From assembly GCA_045531455.1 (NCBI GenBank), contig JAZSEA010000119.1:1-64000 (forward strand): a stretch of 64,000 nt of DNA, in the 5' to 3' direction. Of the stretch, positions 7,952 to 14,396 are shown one piece after another. Origin of the DNA: CAG-390 sp045531455. Its GTDB lineage: Bacteria; Bacillota; Clostridia; Oscillospirales; CAG-272. Each line of letters begins with the position of its first letter. Positions within the stretch are counted from its first letter, which is position 1. The notes under the pieces were generated by a model that did no database searches, was not told the origin of the DNA, and saw only the letters and a program-made list of their open reading frames with translations. A program made the translations under genes and the position numbers.

Positions 7952-8061
7952 AAATTACACTCCCTATTTTTCTCGATATATTAACGGTTACTGCTCCTAT
8001 CCACAGAAGTCAAATCTGTTCGTCAAATTCAAGTTTATCGAGTAGATAACTACCCCAAATA

Positions 8062-8090
8062 ATTATACCATAAAATTCCCAAAAAGTAAA
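8062..8090 (-). promoter_or_regulatory. Promoter module of the 7394-7951 gene
   Basis: Minus strand TTTACT (8085-8090), 17-bp spacer, TATAAT (8062-8067), in the same CCGTCCTATTTACTTTT context as the other cassettes; leader contains CGATAAACTTGAATTTGAC. Confidence 0.8.
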
Positions 8091-8133
8091 TAGGACGGCG
8101 GGGTTCTTTACAAATTGAACCGCTATACAAAAT

Positions 8134-8165
8134 ACAAAAAGCCCTGCCGAAACAGAGCTTTTTGT
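8134..8165 (-). terminator. Terminator between cassettes
   Basis: Stem ACAAAAAGCTCTG / CAGGGCTTTTTGT on the minus strand with loop TTTCGG and T run; ends the 8386-8688 transcript. Confidence 0.75.
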
Positions 8166-8190
8166 ATATCGAAATAATCCCAAAAGGGTG

Positions 8191-8204
8191 ATTATCTCTT
8201 GGAG
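8191..8204 (-). repeat. Copy of the rpsI 3' end (putative attachment site)
   Basis: Identical 14-bp ATTATCTCTTGGAG, 902 bp from the copy at the end of rpsI and 934 bp from the copy at 7257. Confidence 0.6.
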
Positions 8205-8218
8205 TTTTAAGACCACCA

Positions 8219-8393
8219 TTGGATATCGTGAATATCGTGGAAATACGTGTGATATCGTAGATTTATCGTGTGATTTCGTGCGATATCGTGAATATCGTGA
8301 GTATCGCCCTATAAAGTGTTGCACCAAATTTGAACCAAGATCACACCAACATTCAACGCTGTTCTGCTCGACAAATTGGAATTTGTCAGTATA
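8219..8393 (-). repeat. Expanded TATCGTGA iterons and conserved cassette tail, copy 3
   Basis: Eight or so TATCGTG-type repeats at 8221-8310, irregularly spaced, then the conserved tail to the palindrome near 8373-8390. Same order as at 7289-7395, but with more repeats. An open frame through it on the minus strand is only repeat translation. Confidence 0.75.
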
Positions 8394-8688
8394 ACTCCAC
8401 TTCTTCTGACCCATCAAAAGTAGGTTCTGCTTTGTAATCTTTAACACACCACTCTTTTATATATTGTGCAGCTCTTTGCTCGGCATATTTTGCATTTAAT
8501 ACTTCCCCATTTTCATCGACTTCAAGATTGTTAATAAAAATAGCATATACTGTTTCAAGCAAACTTGGACATTCTCTAAATTCGTCAAAATAATCAATTC
8601 CTTCTAACAATGGATAACCAACTGTTCCGTTTGCAATCCAATACGAAAACTGCCTAACAGCTCCACTTACTGAATGACTTAATTTCAT
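8386..8688 (-). CDS. Small soluble protein of unknown function
   Basis: A 100-aa acidic protein with no named family I can assign with confidence. It has an aromatic N-terminal helix (VRQFSYWIANGTVG), a segment YFDEFRECPSLLETVYAIFINNLEV and a helical C-terminal part (KYAEQRAAQYIKEWCVKDY). No signal peptide or membrane segment. The start follows GGAGG after the shared cassette leader. It is the unit nearest to rpsI, and its stop lies inside the conserved palindromic tail. Confidence 0.65.
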   Translation of the reverse strand: MKLSHSVSGAVRQFSYWIANGTVGYPLLEGIDYFDEFRECPSLLETVYAIFINNLEVDENGEVLNAKYAEQRAAQYIKEWCVKDYKAEPTFDGSEEVELY

Positions 8689-8727
8689 AGTAATCCTCCA
8701 ACAAATTCAAGTTTATCGATTAGTTAG

Positions 8728-8756
8728 ATTATACCATAAAAACACCTAAATGTAAA
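8728..8756 (-). promoter_or_regulatory. Promoter module of the 8386-8688 gene
   Basis: Minus strand TTTACA (8751-8756), 17-bp spacer, TATAAT (8728-8733); same module as the other cassettes. Confidence 0.8.
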
Positions 8757-8866
8757 TAGGACGGCTCAATTCTTTACAAATTGAACCGCCCTTTTTGATC
8801 AAACTAAAGTATGATCGATTGATTCAGCCATTTTGGCTTTGTATTCTTTGAAGATGTGAAGGTTTT

Positions 8867-9092
8867 AGTTTAGAGTTATGAGTTTGCTTCGCAAACGTTA
8901 TGATTTTGCCTTCGGCAAAAGTTATGATATGATTGCCCGCATTCCCTCAACGCGACGCAGTCGCTCATAACTTGGCGTAGCCAATCTAAACTGATAACTT
9001 GCCCGAAGGGCAATCATAGTTGTTCTCGAAGAGATAACAAAAAACACCCTGCTTTGCAGAGTGTTTTTTGCAAGTTTCGACCAAAGGTCGAA
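8867..9092. repeat. Mini-hairpin array with GTTATGA spacer, copy 2
   Basis: Second copy of the block at 7036-7256, in the same orientation. Some hairpins differ (TTTTGCC/GGCAAAA is extra, TTGGC/GCCAA is shorter), while the spacers and the terminator are kept. It includes the rpsI terminator AAAAAACACCCTGC / GCAGAGTGTTTTTT at 9040-9072. Confidence 0.85.
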
Positions 9093-9093
9093 A

Positions 9094-9501
9094 TTATCTC
9101 TTGGAGAACTGGCTTGCGCGACGAGCGGCCTTGAGACCGTACTTCTTTCTTTCCTTCATACGAGGGTCACGAGTTAGGAAGCCTGCTGCCTTGAGAGCGG
9201 GCTTGTTTGCCTCGTCAGCAAGAACGAGTGCGCGAGCGAGGCCGTGGCGGATTGCGCCTGCCTGGCCGGAGAAACCGCCGCCGGTTACGTTTGCAACGAT
9301 GTCGTACTTACCAACGTTGCCGGTAACCTCGAAGGGCTGGTTTACGATGAGATTCATTGTTTCGAGACCGAAGTACTCGTTGATATCGCGGCCGTTGATG
9401 GTGATAGCACCGGTACCGGGATATACTCTAACGCGAGCAACGGACTTCTTTCTTCTGCCGGTTCCGTAGAAATAGGGCTTTGCACTGGTATACATATTCA
9501 T
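9094..9501 (-). CDS. rpsI: 30S ribosomal protein S9
   Basis: Full-length S9 (up to 135 aa): N-terminal YFYGTGRRKKSVARVRVYPG, central GGGFSGQAGAIRHGLARAL and the basic tail RDPRMKERKKYGLKAARRASQFSKR that reaches the ribosomal P site. It follows rplM by 20 nt in the usual rplM-rpsI operon. The start may be the ATG at 9501 or the one 6 nt further in; AAGGAG at 9505-9510 is better spaced for the second. The last codons are repeated at 8191 and 7257 in the downstream cassette region. Confidence 0.97.
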   Translation of the reverse strand: MNMYTSAKPYFYGTGRRKKSVARVRVYPGTGAITINGRDINEYFGLETMNLIVNQPFEVTGNVGKYDIVANVTGGGFSGQAGAIRHGLARALVLADEANKPALKAAGFLTRDPRMKERKKYGLKAARRASQFSKR

Positions 9502-9521
9502 TTACTCCTTTCTACTTCCGA

Positions 9522-9947
9522 TCACTCGAGAACGATGGGCTTCTGAGCTGCGTGTGCGTGCTCTGCGCCTGCGTAAACGTGAAGTCTGGTCATCGACTTG
9601 CGGCCGATAGTGTTTGCGGGAAGCATTCTCTTAACTGCAAGCTCCATAGCCATCTCGGGACGAGTTGCCATGATCTTCTTGTACTGAATGCTCTTGAGGC
9701 CACCGATGTAGCCGGAATGATGATGATAGTACTTCTGCTCGAGCTTGCGGCCGGTCAGAACTGCCTTATCAGCGTTGATGATGATTACGTACTCGCCGCA
9801 GTCAACGTGGGGTGTGAACTCGGGGCGATGCTTGCCGCGAAGGATGGTCGCAGCCTTAACTGCTGTTCTACCGAGGGACTCGCCTGCTGCGTCGATAACG
9901 AACCAACGGCGCTCGATAGTCTCAGCCTTTGCCATGAAAGTGGACAT
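9522..9947 (-). CDS. rplM: 50S ribosomal protein L13
   Basis: L13 of 141 aa, the usual length, with ERRWFVIDAAGESLGRTA near the N-terminus, GEYVIIINADKAVLTGRK in the middle and VKRMLPANTIGRKSMTRLHVYAG near the end. I place the start at 9947 (MSTFMAKAET), 7 nt after GGAGG, because a longer reading adds 18 residues foreign to the family. First gene of rplM-rpsI, with a consensus promoter and a short hairpin leader. Confidence 0.97.
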   Translation of the reverse strand: MSTFMAKAETIERRWFVIDAAGESLGRTAVKAATILRGKHRPEFTPHVDCGEYVIIINADKAVLTGRKLEQKYYHHHSGYIGGLKSIQYKKIMATRPEMAMELAVKRMLPANTIGRKSMTRLHVYAGAEHAHAAQKPIVLE

Positions 9948-9999
9948 TCTTTTTCCTCCAAATATTCTCGGGGCATAGTGCCCCCTGTTTAAGACTCGC
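9948..9999 (-). promoter_or_regulatory. rplM leader hairpin (possible L13 autoregulatory leader)
   Basis: On the minus strand a GGGGCACTATGCCCC hairpin sits in the about 50-nt 5' UTR just before the ribosome binding site. L13 leaders controlling rplM-rpsI are known in Firmicutes; identity with that family is inferred from position only. Confidence 0.5.
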
Positions 10000-10001
10000 A
10001 T

Positions 10002-10030
10002 ATTATACCACTTATTTTCGCGCTTGTCAA
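10002..10030 (-). promoter_or_regulatory. Promoter of rplM-rpsI
   Basis: Perfect consensus on the minus strand: TTGACA (10025-10030), 17 bp, TATAAT (10002-10007). Confidence 0.95.
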
Positions 10031-10201
10031 TAGGTTTTTGAAAAAAAGTTTTATTTTTTTAATTTAGCTACCCATTTTCTTTGATTTTCTTCGTTTTTTG
10101 CCCAAATAGCTCATTCAACCGTAGGGTGACATCACAAATTTTAACGGAATATAAACGCTTTTTGAAGCATATTATCATACAAAAACTCAGGAGGTCACAC
10201 G

Positions 10202-11146
10202 ATGTTTCCAAAGTACAAACCCGAAGGAACTCTTATACATACACCCGAAAACAGGAGCTACACCTCGTCGCTCGCGGGGCTTGAGCGCGCGATGATAAGC
10301 GGCGCGGTGCTCGAGGAGACTGCTCTTCTCTGCGACTCGGATATGAATCTTCATTTTGATCTCGGCGGGATAACGGGAATCCTGCCGCGTGAGGAATGTG
10401 TTTTCTGCCGCCCCGGTGAATCCAACAAGGATATTGCCGTCATCACGCGCGTCGGCAAGCCCGTATGCTTCCGTGTTGTCGGTATTGAGAAGGAAAGCGG
10501 AGTGCCCGTGGCTTATCTCTCACGCCGAAAGGTTCAGCGCGATTGCCTGCGCGAATATCTCTCATCCCTCATTCCCGGCGACGTCATCCGCGTCAAGATC
10601 ACGCATCTCGAGCCCTTCGGCGCATTTGCCGACGTCGGATGCGGTATATCCGCGCTTCTGCCCGTCGATTCGCTCTCGGTATCGAGAATAGCACATCCGC
10701 GCGACCGACTCTGCTGCGGCAATTTCGTCTACGCCATAGTAAAGAGCATCGACCCCGAGACGGGGAGGCTCTTTCTGACGCAAAAGGAGCTCCTTGGAAC
10801 CTGGGAAGAAAACGCCGCCCTCTTCACCCCGGGGCAGACGGTTGCGGGCACTGTGCGCAGTATTGAGACCTACGGCATATTCATAGAGCTGACGCCGAAC
10901 CTCGCGGGACTCGCAGAGCTGCGTCCCGACAACCGCGACGTAGAGATCGGCGACACAGCCGCCGTCTTCATCAAGAGCATCATCCCAGAGCGGATGAAGG
11001 TGAAGCTCATTCTCATCGACACACACCAGAACATCGGCGAGATCGCACCGACGCGCTACTTTATCGATTGCGAAAAAACCTCGCATATAGATCATTGGAG
11101 ATATTCGCCCGAGTGCTCGGGAAGAGTTATTGAAACTGTTTTTTAA
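10202..11146 (+). CDS. S1 RNA-binding domain protein
   Basis: A 314-aa protein with two clear S1 OB-fold repeats and a degenerate one before them. The first clear repeat is near residues 118-190 (GDVIRVKITHLEPFGAFADV), the second near 205-270 (GQTVAGTVRSIETYGIFIELTPNLAGLAEL). The N-terminal part (FDLGGITGILPREEC) resembles another S1-like repeat. It is shorter than ribosomal protein S1 and probably an RNA-binding relative of uncertain role. AGGAGG stands 8 nt before the start. Divergent from rplM, and closed by the hairpin at 11157. Confidence 0.85.
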   Translation: MFPKYKPEGTLIHTPENRSYTSSLAGLERAMISGAVLEETALLCDSDMNLHFDLGGITGILPREECVFCRPGESNKDIAVITRVGKPVCFRVVGIEKESGVPVAYLSRRKVQRDCLREYLSSLIPGDVIRVKITHLEPFGAFADVGCGISALLPVDSLSVSRIAHPRDRLCCGNFVYAIVKSIDPETGRLFLTQKELLGTWEENAALFTPGQTVAGTVRSIETYGIFIELTPNLAGLAELRPDNRDVEIGDTAAVFIKSIIPERMKVKLILIDTHQNIGEIAPTRYFIDCEKTSHIDHWRYSPECSGRVIETVF

Positions 11147-11156
11147 CCGAAAAGAG

Positions 11157-11179
11157 CCCCGACGGTAATGCCGTCGGGG
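11157..11179. terminator. Hairpin between converging genes
   Basis: CCCCGACGG / CCGTCGGGG with loop TAATG lies between the S1 gene and the converging LRR lipoprotein gene. T runs are weak on both sides. Confidence 0.6.
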
Positions 11180-11186
11180 TAAATTA

Positions 11187-14100
11187 TTATTCGGTGATTT
11201 CGATATCTCCGTCGCTGCAATGAACGACCTTGATGCCCGCATTATAATTCCACCATTTCTCTTTGACGACAGAATTCCACTCAGCCACAGTGCCCTCATA
11301 TGAAAGCTCTTCAAGCGAAATGCAGTTGATGAAAGAATAGGTTTCGATCCTCTTGACCGACTTTGGAATAACGATCTTTTTCAGCGACTTGCAAAGTTGG
11401 AACTCACTGCCGAGCAAATAATCAAGCTCACTTGGCAACACAACTTCGACAAGCGACTCGCAGGACCCGAATATCGCGGTGTTGAGGACCGTGTTATCGG
11501 GAGGAAGTATTGCTTTTTCAAGCGATGAGCAATATCCGAAAGCCCACATTCCAAAAGCGCTTTTCGTCGCTTTTGAATCGACTTCAAGTAGCGATGTGCA
11601 TTCATAGAAGGCATATTCTCCAACGCTTATAATGTTTGCGGGAAGTGTGACTCTTAAAAGCGACTCGCATCCGCGGAAGGCAGAGTTGCCGATCTTTGTC
11701 AAAGAATCGTTGAATTCAACCGAAACGAGATTTTTGCAATCAGCAAATGCAAATTCTCCTATCTCTGTTACAGACTCGGGGATCTTCATCTCGGTAATGT
11801 CATCGCGTCCCGAGAAAACGCCGGCGCCGATGATCTTCACGCTTCCATCCTCGGGAAGAACACTGTCCTTTTGCATAAGGAGCGCGGCACCCGTAGTCTT
11901 TTCAACCAAACAACCGTCGATCAAAATATATTTTTCATTTCCCTCTGCGAGAACTATCTCCTTGAGGTTAGGCGAAGAACACGCAAACGCATTGTAGGCA
12001 ATCTGCTCAAGACTTGCGGGGAGAACGATCTTCTTCAGCGACAAGCAATTTTGAAAAGCAGTCTCTGCGATAACACGAACACCTTCGTGAATAATTACCG
12101 TTTCAAGCGACGAACAATCCGCAAAGGTATTGTCGCCTATAGTTCCAACACTTCCGAATACTTCTATTTCGCGAAGGGATGAACATCCGTAAAAAGCATA
12201 GCTGAGGTGCTTTACACCCTTTCCGAGAGTAACCTTTTCAAGGGAGGTACAGTCCCAAAATCCCCCGTCGATAGCTTCAACGCTGTCCGGAATGACGATC
12301 TCTTCAAGCGAAGAGCAACCGCTAAACGCTTCAACAATTCCGGTCACTCCTTGCGGAATAACAATTTTTTTCAGGCTCTTACAATCATTGAACGCCAGCC
12401 ACTCAAGTCGAGTAACTCCGACGGGGATATCGACCTCCTCAAGGCTCTCACAACCATAAAAAAGGGCGGTATCAATCACAGTCAAGCCTTTCGGCAGAGT
12501 GACCTTGCGAAGCTTATAGCAGTTGCCGAACACACCGTATTCAACTGTTTTTACGCAATCGGGGATATGCGCTTCAACAATGTCGCATCCCGTAAACGCT
12601 GCGCCGCCGATGATCTCAACGCTGCCGTCGGTCGGGATCACAGAATTGGTAAATCCGCGGACAAGCGTTTTTGTATCGCGCTCGATGATACAGTTCCCCT
12701 TCATATAGAAGGTTTGGTTTTCGGGAGCGATAGTCACATTTGTAAGATTCGGGCAGAGATAGAACGCCCCCGACGAAATGTGCTCCACGCTTGCGGGAAT
12801 AGCTATCTTTTTGAGCGAACTACAGCCGTTGAATACGTAATATTCAAGGTACTTGAGCGCAGTATCTTCAATATTTATGCTTTCAAGTGACTTGCAATCC
12901 AAGAATGCCTGTTCGTAGATACTTGTAACACTCTTTGGCAAAACGACGGTTTTCAGATTTTCGCAATAAGTGAACGCACCCGAACCTATCTTAATTACTC
13001 CCTCGGGGATAACTATTTCAGTGAGTGCAAGATTGCCGTGAAACGCGGAGTGGTCGATCATTTCAACACTTCCGTCGCTCGGAATAACACTTCCCGCGCA
13101 GCCGAAAACAAGCAGTTTTTTCTCGCGGTCGATCAGGCAGTTGTCGACGCAATAATACTTGGTATTGGTATCGCGCACCTTAACGCTTTGAAGATATCTG
13201 AACTTTGACAAGCCGTAGGTCGTCATATTATCGCCAAGCGTGACGCACGTAATCCCGTCAAACTTATAACGGTTGTCGTATTCGATAAAAACGCCGTTTA
13301 CAGGCAAGCCGTTTATACCGTTCGCAACAACGATCTCGCTCTCAGTGCAGGTGCCGAGTCCTGTGAGCTGATAAAAAACTCCGTTAGGCGCGAGAGTATA
13401 TTCAAGTCCGGGGGTACCCGTTGAGTAAAGAACAGCCGTCTCCATACGCTCATTGCATACGGTACAAGGTATATACTTCAAGCCGTCCGCCGTAACTGTC
13501 GCGTCCTTTTCAACGACCCAATCGCCGGGGATATGCCCTTTGGCTTCAATTACTCTCTCTGTAGTAGCATTGCAAACAACGCAACGCGCAACCTCTTTAC
13601 CCGCCTCGGTGCAGGTCGACGCAAGCTCTGTGACATAAAATTCGAAAGTATGTCCCTTTGCGGGGATCTCATTCGAATAAACTAACTCAAGGCACATAAG
13701 GCAATGAGCAACCTCTCTGCCCTTCTCGGTACAGGTAGGCTCGATTTCCGTCCTTACGGCGCTCAGCTGGTGCTTTAGCACGGGGATCTCCTTGGTCTCT
13801 ATAACCTCGGAGCAAAGCTCGCAGACCTTTTCTTCTATTCCGGGTACGGTACAGGTTGGATTTCTTGAAGTGACCACCTTGTATTTCCAATGGTTCAGAG
13901 CTTTCTCTTCCTCTTGCTTCATACGATATCCGCATACACGGCATTCAAGATGCCGAATGCCCGATTGAGTGCAGGTTGCCGGAGGATCCCACTTCCAGAC
14001 TCCTATATTATGTCCGGGAGCGGTAACTTCTTCGCTTTCCTTTGCACCGCAAGCACAGCTTCTCTCACGCACACCGTCCTCGGTGCAGGTGAAGGTTTCC

Positions 14101-14252
14101 GTCCAATCACTCCATTCGTGAACGTGCGGGGGCAGTGTTGTTTCGGCAGCACTTGTTTCCGCAGGTGCTTCGCCATCTTTGCATGAGGCAAAAATAACGG
14201 TGAGCAACAAAAGCAAAAATGCAAGGGAATTAAGACTGATTATTTTTCTCAT
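11187..14252 (-). CDS. Large BspA-type leucine-rich-repeat lipoprotein with Cys-rich N-terminal repeats
   Basis: A 1021-aa surface lipoprotein: signal peptide with lipobox IFASC (Cys near residue 24), then six repeats of about 40 residues of the form CT-G-...-C-x-x-C-...-GH (residues about 40-280; the sixth has lost its first Cys). The rest is LRR_5 repeats of about 23 residues (for example IPEGVIKIGSGAFTYCENLK). A longer module, ending in SVIPTDGSVEIIG or a close variant, recurs three times near residues 365-410, 530-570 and 780-820. BspA-like proteins bind host or microbial surfaces; the ligand here is unknown. AGGAGGT precedes the start; single-gene transcript. Confidence 0.88.
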   Translation of the reverse strand: MRKIISLNSLAFLLLLLTVIFASCKDGEAPAETSAAETTLPPHVHEWSDWTETFTCTEDGVRERSCACGAKESEEVTAPGHNIGVWKWDPPATCTQSGIRHLECRVCGYRMKQEEEKALNHWKYKVVTSRNPTCTVPGIEEKVCELCSEVIETKEIPVLKHQLSAVRTEIEPTCTEKGREVAHCLMCLELVYSNEIPAKGHTFEFYVTELASTCTEAGKEVARCVVCNATTERVIEAKGHIPGDWVVEKDATVTADGLKYIPCTVCNERMETAVLYSTGTPGLEYTLAPNGVFYQLTGLGTCTESEIVVANGINGLPVNGVFIEYDNRYKFDGITCVTLGDNMTTYGLSKFRYLQSVKVRDTNTKYYCVDNCLIDREKKLLVFGCAGSVIPSDGSVEMIDHSAFHGNLALTEIVIPEGVIKIGSGAFTYCENLKTVVLPKSVTSIYEQAFLDCKSLESINIEDTALKYLEYYVFNGCSSLKKIAIPASVEHISSGAFYLCPNLTNVTIAPENQTFYMKGNCIIERDTKTLVRGFTNSVIPTDGSVEIIGGAAFTGCDIVEAHIPDCVKTVEYGVFGNCYKLRKVTLPKGLTVIDTALFYGCESLEEVDIPVGVTRLEWLAFNDCKSLKKIVIPQGVTGIVEAFSGCSSLEEIVIPDSVEAIDGGFWDCTSLEKVTLGKGVKHLSYAFYGCSSLREIEVFGSVGTIGDNTFADCSSLETVIIHEGVRVIAETAFQNCLSLKKIVLPASLEQIAYNAFACSSPNLKEIVLAEGNEKYILIDGCLVEKTTGAALLMQKDSVLPEDGSVKIIGAGVFSGRDDITEMKIPESVTEIGEFAFADCKNLVSVEFNDSLTKIGNSAFRGCESLLRVTLPANIISVGEYAFYECTSLLEVDSKATKSAFGMWAFGYCSSLEKAILPPDNTVLNTAIFGSCESLVEVVLPSELDYLLGSEFQLCKSLKKIVIPKSVKRIETYSFINCISLEELSYEGTVAEWNSVVKEKWWNYNAGIKVVHCSDGDIEITE

Positions 14253-14283
14253 CTTAAATTTACCTCCTGTGTTTGGTAACTTT

Positions 14284-14313
14284 ATTGTATCATATGCAAA
14301 TAATGATTGTCAA
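14284..14313 (-). promoter_or_regulatory. Promoter of the LRR lipoprotein gene
   Basis: Minus strand TTGACA (14308-14313), 18-bp spacer, TACAAT (14284-14289). Confidence 0.75.
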
Positions 14314-14343
14314 GATATTTTTCTCGCCATATATACACTTTAA

Positions 14344-14376
14344 CAAAAAAATCACACTGAAGTGCGATTTTTTTGT
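14344..14376. terminator. Terminator after the glycosidase-like gene
   Basis: AAAAAAATC-GCACT / AGTGTGATTTTTTT read on the minus strand, with a T run. It is symmetrical enough to act on both strands. Confidence 0.8.
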
Positions 14377-14396
14377 ATAATATTCATATTTTCGAT

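Noticed and set aside
8219..8310. CRISPR-like array of TATCGTG repeats
   Set aside because: Repeats are only 8-9 bp and spacing is irregular (no 30-40 bp unique spacers); no cas genes in the window.
8010..8447. 145-codon minus-strand frame
   Set aside because: Its translation is the iterons, conserved tail and promoter, spanning two cassettes; no coding character.
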